Assembly (NCBI RefSeq): GCF_018219815.1
Contig: NZ_JADMKU010000010.1
Span: forward strand, 62,001 to 126,000
DNA from: Thalassovita aquimarina
GTDB taxonomy: Bacteria; Pseudomonadota; Alphaproteobacteria; Rhodobacterales; Rhodobacteraceae
Direction: 5' to 3'
DNA length: 64,000 bases
Positions 56,959 to 64,000 of this stretch are shown piece after piece. The position numbers and the translations under genes were made by a program. Below the pieces are notes generated by a model that saw only the letters and a list, made by a program, of their open reading frames with translations, ran no database searches and was not told where the DNA came from. Each line of letters begins with the position of its first letter. The first letter of the stretch is position 1.

Positions 56959-57759
56959 TTAGCCGCCGTTTTCCCGCTCATAGGCCGCCTGCAGATCGGC
57001 CAGCGACGGGCGGGGCAGGGCGCTCAGCACCTCCAGCACCGCCTGCCGCGCCTGTGCGCCCGACCAGTCGGGCGGCAGCAGCAGGTCGGGCAGGGGCCCG
57101 TGGCGCAGCCGCAAGCGGCGCCACTGGTGCAGGGCCAGCAGTCGCAGAACGGTGCGATCCAGCAGGTCGTCGCCGGGCGGCAGATCCAGCGCCCGGACCT
57201 GGCGCGCCAGCAATTTGTAGGCGGCCTGCAGGTCATCGTCGCAGAGCTGGCCTTGCACCCAGCCGGGCAATTCGGTGGCGCTGAAGTCGGTGATCAGCCA
57301 ATCGGGGCCCAGCGGGTCGGGCGATCCGGCAAGGATCGCGGTCCGGTTCGACACGGTGACGGCGTCATCGGGCAGCGCATCGGCGATTTCGGCGGCTGAA
57401 AGCTGTGGCGGCGCGATCGCCAGCCAGACCGGCTGCGACCTGTCCACCGCGTCGGCATAGATGATCGGGCGCACCGCCCGTGTCATCGACCAGCCCTGTT
57501 CGGTCAGGAAATAGTTCGAGGTCCGGCCTTCCTTTTCCGCCTCGATCCAGCCATCGCGGCGCAGCCGGTGCAGCGCCACGCGCAGCGCCTGGTTGGTGAT
57601 GCCCAGACGCCCGACCAGAAGGTCCAGCACCCGGCCGCTGATCCGCACCCGGCGGGTTTCGCTGAAATCACCGAAGATGGTGACCACCATCGACCACACC
57701 TTCAGCTGGCCGCAGTCTAGCAGCTGGTCGAGGTTGTGCTGGAAATCGGAGGAAGACAT
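56959..57759 (-). CDS. paaX: Phenylacetic acid degradation repressor PaaX
   Basis: The 266-residue protein has the PaaX pattern: an N-terminal winged helix (SMVVTIFGDFSETRRVRISGRVLDLLVGRLGITNQALRVALHRLRRDGWIEAEKEGRTSNYFLTEQGW), the GntR-like domain preceding an effector domain with VWLAIAPPQLS. PaaX represses paa operons and is released by phenylacetyl-CoA. It is the last gene of the paa cluster in the direction of transcription, at a slight distance from the gene at 57799. It may regulate the promoter near 63.6 kb. Confidence 0.93.
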   Translation of the reverse strand: MSSSDFQHNLDQLLDCGQLKVWSMVVTIFGDFSETRRVRISGRVLDLLVGRLGITNQALRVALHRLRRDGWIEAEKEGRTSNYFLTEQGWSMTRAVRPIIYADAVDRSQPVWLAIAPPQLSAAEIADALPDDAVTVSNRTAILAGSPDPLGPDWLITDFSATELPGWVQGQLCDDDLQAAYKLLARQVRALDLPPGDDLLDRTVLRLLALHQWRRLRLRHGPLPDLLLPPDWSGAQARQAVLEVLSALPRPSLADLQAAYERENGG

Positions 57760-57798
57760 CGGCGCTCGGATTACGGCAGGGCGAAGATCAGCGCAAGG

Positions 57799-58560
57799 TC
57801 ATTGCGGCGCTTTCAGGCCATAGCCGGACAGGGCCTTTTCGCAGTCTTCGGCCCAATGCCGTTGCAGATCGCCGTTGCCGGTATGTTTCAGACCCATCTT
57901 GAACAGGTTGTTTTCGCGCTCGGTTTCTTCGCTGCCGAAGATCAGCGCGATGCGCGGCCACCAGTAGTCGACAAAGTCCTGCAGCGTTTCCGCTTCATCG
58001 GTTGTCTTGCAGATCGCCACGCCGGCATCGGCCAGTTCGATATGTGACTCGACGACCGGGGCGATGTCGCGGAAGGCGTCGGCGGCGGGCTGGTATGACA
58101 TCTGGCACAGGTCGGTGATCTGGCGAACCGCGGCCCGGCTCATCAGCATGTTGTGCACCACGCCGTCGCACCAGCCGCGCAGCGGGTAATTGTAGACCGC
58201 GAGCCGGAAATCGTCCTCGATCCGTTGGCCGCCGATATCGGCGGTCCGGGCCAGCCGGTTGGCCCACGGGTGGCGACCGATATAGCGATCGGTGTCGGCG
58301 CCGAATTCGGCCATCACCTTCAGCACCTTTTCGGCGCTTTGGTTCATTTCCATCACCACCCGCGCCGAGGCGACGCGTTCGCGGATGCCGGGGGCGAAAT
58401 TGACCAGTTCGGCGAAACCGGCGGCCCCGGCCAGGGCGGAATCGACATAGCTGGTCAGGAGCCGCAGCAATTCGCCACGGTAGCGGGACGGAACATTGTC
58501 CGGGCTGGTCAAGACGCCGCCCTGCGCCAGGTAGTCTTCGATGCTCATTTCGGCCGACAT
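57799..58560 (-). CDS. PaaA/PaaC-like ferritin-like protein in paa cluster
   Basis: The 253-residue protein is mainly helical, with YRGELLRLLTSYVDSALAGAAGFAELVNFAPGIRERVASARVVMEMNQSAEKVLKVMAEFG and LPLRGWCDGVVHNMLMSRAAVRQITDLCQMSYQPAADAF. The spacing of E/H-rich helices and the W-x-D-G/x segment resemble the PaaA/PaaC phenylacetyl-CoA epoxidase subunits. It differs from paaA and paaC of the same cluster, so it is a third paralogue of the ferritin-like family. It may be an accessory or structural partner. It lies between paaE and paaX. Confidence 0.65.
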   Translation of the reverse strand: MSAEMSIEDYLAQGGVLTSPDNVPSRYRGELLRLLTSYVDSALAGAAGFAELVNFAPGIRERVASARVVMEMNQSAEKVLKVMAEFGADTDRYIGRHPWANRLARTADIGGQRIEDDFRLAVYNYPLRGWCDGVVHNMLMSRAAVRQITDLCQMSYQPAADAFRDIAPVVESHIELADAGVAICKTTDEAETLQDFVDYWWPRIALIFGSEETERENNLFKMGLKHTGNGDLQRHWAEDCEKALSGYGLKAPQ

Positions 58561-58576
58561 GATCGCCCCCTCCCGC

Positions 58577-59653
58577 TTATTGGTCGTAATTGACCTCCAC
58601 CGTGGATGTCACAGGGTAGGCCTGACAAGACAGAACATAGCCCTTTTCGACCTCGTAGTCTTCCAGCGCGTGGTTGGTCAGCATTTCCACCTCGCCTTTC
58701 AGCACCTTGCAGCGGCAGGTCGAACAGACACCGGCCTTGCAGGCATATGGCGCCTGCAGGTCGTTTTCCAGCGCCGCGTCGAGCAGCGACTGGTCCTTGG
58801 CGACGGTCACCGTCCGAGTCGAACCGTCTAGCGTGATCGCGGCGGTGATCGCGCCGGTCGCGGTGCCGGCTTCGGCGGACCTGACCGGGCGCTTGGCGCG
58901 GCCGGGCTGGGCCGAGGCGAACAGTTCGAACTTGATCTGGCTGTCGTCCATCCCGTGATCGCGCAGCGCCTTGGCGATGCCCAGCATCATCGGTTCGGGG
59001 CCGCAGATGAAGGCGGTGTCGACATTTTCGATGTCGATCCAGCCGGTCTTGAACAGCTGGGCGCACTTTTCTTCCGTCACCAGACCGGTGAACAGGTCGA
59101 TTTCCTGCGCATCGGTTTCCAGCACGTGGATGACGTTGAACCGGCCCAGATAGGTGTTCTTCAGATCTTCCAGTTCCTCGCGGAACATGATCGTGTTCAC
59201 CGCCTTGTTGGCAAAGATCAAGGTGAAGGACGACTGCGGTTCGCGCTTGAGCGTGGTCTTGATGATCGACAGCACCGGGGTGATGCCCGAACCGCCGGCA
59301 AAGCCCAGGTAATGCTTGGCGGCGGAGGCGTCGATCGGGGTATGGAACCCGCCCATCGGCGGCATCGCCTGCAGGGTGTCGCCGACCTTCAGTTCCTCGT
59401 TGGCCCAGGTCGAAAAGGCGCCGCCGTCGACGCGCTTGATGCCGACCTGCAGCACGCCGTCATCCTTGCCGGCGCAGATCGAATAGGACCGGCGCAGTTC
59501 CTCGCCGTCGAAATCGTGGCGGAAGGTCAGGTACTGGCCCTGGATGAAGTCGAATTCCGCCGCCGCCCCGTTGACGGGTTTCAGCGTGACGACCACCGCG
59601 TCGCGGATGGTCTTGTGGATGTCGGTGACTTCCAGATCGTGAAAGCGCGCCAT
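58577..59653 (-). CDS. paaE: Phenylacetyl-CoA epoxidase reductase PaaE
   Basis: AGGAGGAGC precedes the ATG at 59653. The 358-residue protein has an FAD-binding domain (GEELRRSYSICAGKDD with the R-x-Y-S motif), a NAD(P)H-binding region (FAGGSGITPVLSIIKTTL) and a C-terminal plant-type 2Fe-2S domain (CKAGVCSTCRCKVLKGEV with a final LSCQAYP). It passes electrons from NADPH to the di-iron site of PaaA. It lies directly after paaD in the paaABCDE order. Confidence 0.95.
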   Translation of the reverse strand: MARFHDLEVTDIHKTIRDAVVVTLKPVNGAAAEFDFIQGQYLTFRHDFDGEELRRSYSICAGKDDGVLQVGIKRVDGGAFSTWANEELKVGDTLQAMPPMGGFHTPIDASAAKHYLGFAGGSGITPVLSIIKTTLKREPQSSFTLIFANKAVNTIMFREELEDLKNTYLGRFNVIHVLETDAQEIDLFTGLVTEEKCAQLFKTGWIDIENVDTAFICGPEPMMLGIAKALRDHGMDDSQIKFELFASAQPGRAKRPVRSAEAGTATGAITAAITLDGSTRTVTVAKDQSLLDAALENDLQAPYACKAGVCSTCRCKVLKGEVEMLTNHALEDYEVEKGYVLSCQAYPVTSTVEVNYDQ

Positions 59654-59663
59654 GTGCTCCTCC

Positions 59664-60125
59664 TCAGATGCACTTGAAATATTCGAAAGGCTCGAGGCAA
59701 TCGGTGCAACGCCACTGCGCCTTGCAGGGGGTCGATCCGAACTGGCTGAGCTTTTCCAGATGAGTGCCGCCGCAATGCGGGCAGCGCGTCGGGCCACCCG
59801 CCGGTTGCGGCGGGGCGATGCCGTAGTCTTCCAGCTTCTTGCGGCCTTCCTCCGACATCCAGTCGGTGGTCCAGGCCGGGCTGAGCTGCCGGCGCAGCTC
59901 GATCTTGTCGATGCCGTGGCCGCGCAGGGCGGTTTCGATATCGAGGTTGATGATGCTGGTTGCGGGGCAGCCGGAATAGGTGGGGGTGACGGTCACCACG
60001 CAGGTGTCGCCGTCCCAGGCGACATCGCGGATGATGCCGAGATCGGTGAGCGATATCACCGGGATCTCGGGGTCGGGAACCTGGTTCAGCCAGTCCCAGA
60101 CCTGTTCTGTGCTTGGATGCGTCAT
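59664..60125 (-). CDS. paaD: Phenylacetyl-CoA epoxidase maturation protein PaaD
   Basis: The 153-residue protein has an N-terminal MIP18/DUF59 domain (VWDWLNQVPDPEIPVISLTDLGIIRDVAWDGDTCVVTVTPTYSGCPATSIINLDIE) and a C-terminal zinc-binding part with CPHCGGTHL and CKAQWRCTDCLEPFEYF. This layout is typical of PaaD, which helps assemble the iron centre of the epoxidase. It lies between paaC and paaE with short spacing, as in other paa clusters. Confidence 0.94.
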   Translation of the reverse strand: MTHPSTEQVWDWLNQVPDPEIPVISLTDLGIIRDVAWDGDTCVVTVTPTYSGCPATSIINLDIETALRGHGIDKIELRRQLSPAWTTDWMSEEGRKKLEDYGIAPPQPAGGPTRCPHCGGTHLEKLSQFGSTPCKAQWRCTDCLEPFEYFKCI

Positions 60126-60181
60126 CGGATCACCTATTGAGCGGCCGGGGCCGGGGGACGGAATTCGTATCGGAATCCGCA

Positions 60182-60204
60182 GCGTTTCCCGGATTGGGAA
60201 ACGC
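60182..60204 (-). promoter_or_regulatory. Hairpin between paaC and paaD
   Basis: GCGTTTCCC (60182-60190) and GGGAAACGC (60196-60204) form a perfect 9-bp stem in the 90-bp gap between paaC and paaD. There is no T-run on either side. It probably acts on messenger stability or sets a lower level for paaD and paaE. Confidence 0.5.
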
Positions 60205-60215
60205 CCCCGGACCCC

Positions 60216-60986
60216 TTACCAGGTTGCGTTCGGGTAGGCGCGCTGCAGCCATTGCATCTGGCACAGGATATGACCCAGATGTTCGGTGTGCATCGTGCCG
60301 GTGCGGCCACCCTTGTGGGCGAAATCGCTGTCGGGAATGCGCAGCGTCGCCTCGGCCAGCACCTTGCCGATCAGCGCGTCGTATTCGTCGCGCAGGCTGG
60401 CCGGGTCCGGTGCCACGCCCGCCGCGGCTATGGCGCGGTCGTTGTCGTCGCTGGCGAACATTTCGCCGACATAGGGCCACAGGTAGTCCAGCGCCGCCTG
60501 CATCCTTGCATGGCTTTCCTCGGTACCGTCGCCCAGCCCGACCACCGTGTCGGACGAGCGTTCGACATGGTAGGCGACTTCCTTGCTGGCCTTTTCGGCG
60601 ATCTCGCGTACCATTTGGTCGCTCGATTGCAGCAGACGACCCAGCAACACCGAATGGAAGGCGTCGAACAGGAATTGCCGCATCATGGTCTGGCCGAAAT
60701 CGCCATTGGGCAGTTCGACCAACAGCAGGTTGCGGAAATCCCATGCGTCGCGCAGGAAGGCCACGTCATCGGCGGTCTTGCCTTCGCCCTGCACCTCGAC
60801 GGCATAGCCGAGCCACAGCTGGGTTTGGCCCAAGAGGTCAAGCGCGGTGTTGGCCAGTGCGATGTCCTCCTCCAGCACCGGGGAATGGCCGCACCATTCC
60901 GACACCCGGTGCCCGAGGATCAGCGTGTTGTCGCCCATCCGCAGCAGGAACTGGGCGAGTTGGGTCTTGTCCAGCTCGGCCATCAC
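60216..60986 (-). CDS. paaC: Phenylacetyl-CoA epoxidase structural subunit PaaC
   Basis: The 256-residue protein has a ferritin-like helical fold with LAQFLLRMGDNTLILGHRVSEWCGHSPVLEEDIALANTALDLLGQTQLWLGYAVEVQGEGKTADDVAFLRDAWDFRNLLLVELPNGDFGQTMMRQFLFDAF. PaaC pairs with PaaA in the 1,2-epoxidase, and does not carry the di-iron centre itself. The start overlaps the paaB stop (ATGATGG). The gene follows paaB and precedes the intercistronic hairpin. Confidence 0.95.
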   Translation of the reverse strand: MMAELDKTQLAQFLLRMGDNTLILGHRVSEWCGHSPVLEEDIALANTALDLLGQTQLWLGYAVEVQGEGKTADDVAFLRDAWDFRNLLLVELPNGDFGQTMMRQFLFDAFHSVLLGRLLQSSDQMVREIAEKASKEVAYHVERSSDTVVGLGDGTEESHARMQAALDYLWPYVGEMFASDDNDRAIAAAGVAPDPASLRDEYDALIGKVLAEATLRIPDSDFAHKGGRTGTMHTEHLGHILCQMQWLQRAYPNATW

Positions 60987-61267
60987 ATATGCCCCACTTC
61001 GTCAGGAATGTCGAAGAAGGTCGGGTGACGGTAGACCTTGCTTTCCGACGGTTCGAACATCGGGCCCTTTTCGCCCGGCGCTGTTGCGGTGATGTTGCGT
61101 GCCTCGACCACCCAGATCGACACGCCCTCGTTGCGGCGGGTATAGACGTCGCGGGCGTTCTTGATCGCCATTTCGGCGTCCGGCGCGTGCAGGCTGCCGA
61201 CGTGGCGGTGGCTCATCCCGTGCTGACCGCGGATGAAGATTTCCCAAAGGGGCCATTCGTGTTTCAT
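60983..61267 (-). CDS. paaB: Phenylacetyl-CoA epoxidase subunit PaaB
   Basis: The 94-residue protein (MKHEWPLWEIFIRGQHGMSHRHVGSLHAPDAEMAIKNARDVYTRRNEGVSIWVVEARNITATAPGEKGPMFEPSESKVYRHPTFF) is the small PaaB component, which bridges PaaAC units. The W-E-x-F-x-R-x-x-x-G-x-x-H-x-H-V-G-S-L start is diagnostic. GGAGACGATCAC lies before the ATG. It lies between paaA and paaC with a 4-nt overlap to paaC. Confidence 0.96.
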   Translation of the reverse strand: MKHEWPLWEIFIRGQHGMSHRHVGSLHAPDAEMAIKNARDVYTRRNEGVSIWVVEARNITATAPGEKGPMFEPSESKVYRHPTFFDIPDEVGHM

Positions 61268-61284
61268 GTGATCGTCTCCTACCC

Positions 61285-62277
61285 TTATTCCGCGGCGACC
61301 TTGCGCGCGGCCTTTTTCTCGGCATGGGCCAGCAGCCCGTCGCGGACCCACTGGCCGTCTTCCCAGGCGTTCACCCGGGCGTTCAGCCGGTCGTTGTTGC
61401 ACGGGCCGTTGCCCTTCAGCACGTCGAAGAATTCGCTCCAGTCCGGTTCGCTGAAATCGTAGCCGCCCTTTTCCTCGTTCCACTTGAGGTTTTCATCGGG
61501 AACGGTCAGGCCCAGATATTCCGCCTGCGGCACGGTCTGATCGACGAACTTCTGCCGCAGTTCGTCATTGGTGTTGATCTTGATTTTCCACGCCATCGAC
61601 TGGGCCGAATGGACGCTTTCGGCATCCGAGGGGCCGAACATCATCAGCGACGGATACCAGAAGCGGTTAAGCGCATCCTGTGCCATCTTTTTCTGTTCCG
61701 GCGTGCCCTGCGCCATCTTCATCATGATGTCGTAGCCCTGGCGCTGGTGGAAGCTTTCTTCCTTGCAGATGCGGATCATCGCGCGGCTGTAGGGACCGTA
61801 GGAGGTCCGCTGCAGCGGCACCTGGTTCATGATCGCGGCGCCATCGACCAGCCAGCCGACCGCGCCGATATCGGCCCAGTTCAGCGTCGGGTAGTTGAAG
61901 ATCGAGCTGTATTTCATCTTGCCCGACAGCAGCGCCTCGGTCAGTTCGTCGCGGGTGACGCCCAGCGTTTCAGCGGCGGAATAGAGGTACAGGCCATGGC
62001 CCGCCTCATCCTGCACCTTGGCCAGCAGGATCATCTTGCGTTCCAGCGTGGGGGCGCGGGCGATCCAGTTGCCCTCGGGCAGCTGGCCGACGATTTCGGA
62101 ATGGGCGTGCTGGCCGATCTGGCGGATCAGCGTCTTGCGGTAACCATCAGGCATCCAGTCGCGCGGTTCGATCTTGATATCGGCGTCGACCTTGTCCTGG
62201 AACGCCACTTCCTCTGGGGACATGTCGTCGCGCGACTTCACCCCTTCGCCGGTGGACTTTACCATTTGTGCATACAT
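61285..62277 (-). CDS. paaA: Phenylacetyl-CoA epoxidase catalytic subunit PaaA
   Basis: The 330-residue protein has the di-iron PaaA features: [85 protein letters not shown], with the EDxGH-like (E-A-G-H) iron ligands, and [15 protein letters not shown] with the second E-x-x-H. It makes the ring 1,2-epoxide of phenylacetyl-CoA using O2. AGGAGG precedes the ATG. It is placed after the thiolase gene in the operon. Confidence 0.97.
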   Translation of the reverse strand: MYAQMVKSTGEGVKSRDDMSPEEVAFQDKVDADIKIEPRDWMPDGYRKTLIRQIGQHAHSEIVGQLPEGNWIARAPTLERKMILLAKVQDEAGHGLYLYSAAETLGVTRDELTEALLSGKMKYSSIFNYPTLNWADIGAVGWLVDGAAIMNQVPLQRTSYGPYSRAMIRICKEESFHQRQGYDIMMKMAQGTPEQKKMAQDALNRFWYPSLMMFGPSDAESVHSAQSMAWKIKINTNDELRQKFVDQTVPQAEYLGLTVPDENLKWNEEKGGYDFSEPDWSEFFDVLKGNGPCNNDRLNARVNAWEDGQWVRDGLLAHAEKKAARKVAAE

Positions 62278-62299
62278 GTTGGGACCTCCTCCCGTTAAC

Positions 62300-63502
62300 T
62301 CAGACGCGTTCGAGGATCAGGGCCGCGCCCTGTCCGACGCCAACGCACATGGTGCAAAGCGCGTAGCGCCCACCGGTGCGTTGCAATTGATAGGCCGCCG
62401 TCAGCACCAGGCGCGCGCCCGACATGCCCAGCGGGTGACCCAGGGCGATCGCGCCGCCATTGGGATTCACATGGGCCGCGTCGTCGGCCACGCCAAGTTC
62501 ACGCAGGGTCGCCAGACCCTGTGCGGCGAAGGCTTCGTTCAATTCTATCACATCCATCTGTTCGATGGTGAGTCCCGCGCGGGCCAGCACCTTGCGGGTG
62601 GCCGGAACCGGGCCGATGCCCATGATGCGGGGTTCGACGCCTGCCGCCGACATCGCCACCACGCGGGCCATCGGGGTCAGGCCGTTCTTTTGTGCCGCCG
62701 CCTCGCTGGCCAGCAGGATCGCCGCCGCGCCGTCATTGACGCCCGAGGCGTTGCCGGCGGTGACGCTGAGGTCGGGGCCGTTGACGCCGCGCAGCTTGGC
62801 CAGTTTCGCGGCATCGGTGCCGGGGCGGGGGTGTTCGTCGGTATCGACGACGATCGGATCACCCTTGCGCTGCGGCACGGAAACCGGGGTGATTTCCGCG
62901 TCGAACAGCCCTGCCTTGTGCGCCGCGTCCCAGCGGGCCTGGCTGCGGGCGGCGAATTCATCCTGGTCTTCGCGGCTGATGTTGTAATCGGCGGCCACGT
63001 TGTCGGCGGTCTGCGGCATCGAATCGGTGCCGTATTGCTTTTCCATCTTCGGGTTCACGAAACGCCAGCCGATGGTGGTGTCAAAGACGGCATTGGCGCG
63101 GGAAAAGGCGCTGGTGGCCTTGGGCATCACGAAGGGCGCGCGGCTCATGCTTTCGACGCCGCCGGCAATCGCCATGTCGTAATCGCCCGCCCGGATGCCC
63201 CGCGCGGCCATACCCACGGCATCCATGCCGGAAGCGCACAGGCGGTTGACCGTGGTGCCCGGCACATCGACCGGCAGCCCAGCCAGAAGCGCGGCCATCC
63301 GCGCCACGTTGCGGTTGTCTTCGCCCGCCTGGTTGGCGCTGCCATAGATCACGTCGTCAAGGCTGGCCCAATCGACCTGCGGGTTGCGGGCCATCAGCGC
63401 GGCAATGGGCGCGGCGGCCAGGTCGTCGGTCCTGACCGAAGACAGGGCTCCGCCGTAACGGCCGATCGGTGTCCGGGTGGCATCGCAAATGAAGGCGTTC
63501 AT
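62300..63502 (-). CDS. paaJ: 3-oxoadipyl-CoA/3-oxo-5,6-dehydrosuberyl-CoA thiolase
   Basis: The 400-residue thiolase has the active-site Cys in [15 protein letters not shown] (about residue 90), the [12 protein letters not shown] segment with the catalytic His, and the C-terminal [19 protein letters not shown] with the second Cys. The start [30 protein letters not shown] is typical of PcaF/PaaJ enzymes that cleave 3-oxoadipyl-CoA at the end of the phenylacetate or beta-ketoadipate path. The operon with paaA supports PaaJ. It is the first gene of the cluster, downstream of the promoter region. Confidence 0.9.
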   Translation of the reverse strand: MNAFICDATRTPIGRYGGALSSVRTDDLAAAPIAALMARNPQVDWASLDDVIYGSANQAGEDNRNVARMAALLAGLPVDVPGTTVNRLCASGMDAVGMAARGIRAGDYDMAIAGGVESMSRAPFVMPKATSAFSRANAVFDTTIGWRFVNPKMEKQYGTDSMPQTADNVAADYNISREDQDEFAARSQARWDAAHKAGLFDAEITPVSVPQRKGDPIVVDTDEHPRPGTDAAKLAKLRGVNGPDLSVTAGNASGVNDGAAAILLASEAAAQKNGLTPMARVVAMSAAGVEPRIMGIGPVPATRKVLARAGLTIEQMDVIELNEAFAAQGLATLRELGVADDAAHVNPNGGAIALGHPLGMSGARLVLTAAYQLQRTGGRYALCTMCVGVGQGAALILERV

Positions 63503-63599
63503 GGTTTTCCTTTCTCCAGCGCCGGTCGCACATCAAAGCCGACCGCATGGTCGGGATATATCGCGTAACGATTCGAGGCAAGAGAAATGTTACACTTGT

Positions 63600-63615
63600 T
63601 ATCTGTTTTCAGATA
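63600..63615. promoter_or_regulatory. Palindrome in paa promoter region (candidate PaaX operator)
   Basis: The perfect dyad TATCTG-TTTT-CAGATA (63600-63615) lies about 98 bp before the thiolase start, in the 225-bp gap up to the next gene. GTTAC/GTAAC motifs lie on both sides (63564, 63588, 63619). PaaX normally binds short inverted repeats here, so this is the best candidate operator; binding is inferred. Confidence 0.4.
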
Positions 63616-63727
63616 TTCGGTAACGTAATGGATTTCAAGGCGGCGGGAAAAAGCGGCGCGCCCACCCCGGCAAGGGCAGGCGCGCGGACGTGCTGCAATG
63701 ATTTCGGGGGACCAGCGTCCTGGCCTG

Positions 63728-63997
63728 CTACCCTGTCTGTTCCACCAATCGCCCGCTGCCGCGGCCCGGCCCCATTCGGTGCCAGGCCAGCAGGGCCAGC
63801 GATGCGATGACCGCCGCGACGCTGATCAGGGGCGACTTGGCCAGCACCAGCACGGCCAGCGCCAGCCGCAGGATCAGTTCGCCCCGGCCAAGCGGACGGG
63901 TTTCGAACCGCGCCAGCACGCTGGCGATCAGGTAAAGCGCCAGCAGAACCCGGGCGAAGACCAGCGCCAGCGCAAGCGGGTGAATGGAGCCGTCCAT
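63728..63997 (-). CDS. Small integral membrane protein (89 aa)
   Basis: The ORF from ATG 63997 reads MDGSIHPLALALVFARVLLALYLIASVLARFETRPLGRGELILRLALAVLVLAKSPLISVAAVIASLALLAWHR, with three likely membrane helices. The start is only 4 bp from the window edge, so an upstream start cannot be excluded. It could be the last gene of an operon beginning beyond the window (for example a transporter operon). No family is recognised. Confidence 0.6.
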   Translation of the reverse strand: MDGSIHPLALALVFARVLLALYLIASVLARFETRPLGRGELILRLALAVLVLAKSPLISVAAVIASLALLAWHRMGPGRGSGRLVEQTG

Positions 63998-64000
63998 GCC

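Overview
The window is GC-rich DNA from an alphaproteobacterium, most likely of the order Rhodobacterales. The host genes that suggest this are a paa phenylacetate cluster, a monomeric NADP-dependent isocitrate dehydrogenase, a BKACE enzyme and an acyl-CoA carboxylase pair. Codon use and the Cas9 subtype also fit. About 73 percent of the window (from before base 1 to about 46.7 kb) is a nearly complete temperate tailed phage (myovirus) integrated in the chromosome. The rest (46.9-64 kb) is ordinary chromosome.

Prophage layout. A leftward early operon (6.2 kb to 1) carries small phage proteins, a DUF2303 protein, a DHH phosphoesterase, a C5 cytosine methyltransferase and the tyrosine integrase, which is cut by the window edge. 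An immunity region (6.2-8.9 kb) has a short helix-turn-helix repressor, a Cro-like gene and two divergent promoter/operator blocks sharing one layout, with three inserted cargo genes. The rightward early region (9.0-13.0 kb) holds a DNA methyltransferase, helix-turn-helix proteins, a DUF1376-like replication protein, a phased-repeat candidate origin and a NusG-like protein. Tandem terminators follow, consistent with antitermination. Late genes run 13.4-37.6 kb: a lambda-like head module (Z-like protein, Nu1/A terminase, portal, gpW, ClpP-type protease with a nested scaffold start, gpD, gpE) joined to a P2-like contractile tail (V, W/gp25, J, I, fibres, FI sheath, FII tube, E/E' frameshift chaperone, tape measure, U, X, D), then a lysis cassette (holin candidate, amidase, single-gene spanin candidate).

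The main finding lies between the lysis cassette and the right attachment end: a complete type II-C CRISPR-Cas system (37,572-43,379). It has 16 repeats and 15 spacers, cas2, cas1, a cas9 with all nuclease residues visible, and a divergent tracrRNA with its own terminator. The array starts 12 bp after the spanin stop codon. Phage-type genes lie on both sides, so the system looks like phage cargo, probably used against competing phages. The repeats contain their own promoter (TTGGCT, 16 bp, extended -10 TAGAAC), and the array ends in an intrinsic terminator that touches the last repeat.

Right of the CRISPR system is a row of small cargo genes (a MuF-like cysteine protein, a coiled-coil membrane protein, a glycine-zipper protein, a membrane-anchored thermonuclease, two tiny membrane peptides and a zinc ribbon), then a candidate attR dyad at 46.70 kb.

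Host region. It holds a chemoreceptor, a BKACE/GST pair divergent from an acyl-CoA carboxylase operon, icd, and the paa cluster: paaX, a PaaA/PaaC-like paralogue, paaE, paaD, paaC, paaB, paaA and a thiolase. These paa genes encode the phenylacetyl-CoA epoxidase and its reductase, the final thiolase step and the repressor. All functional calls rest on reading motifs and gene order; no database search was run.
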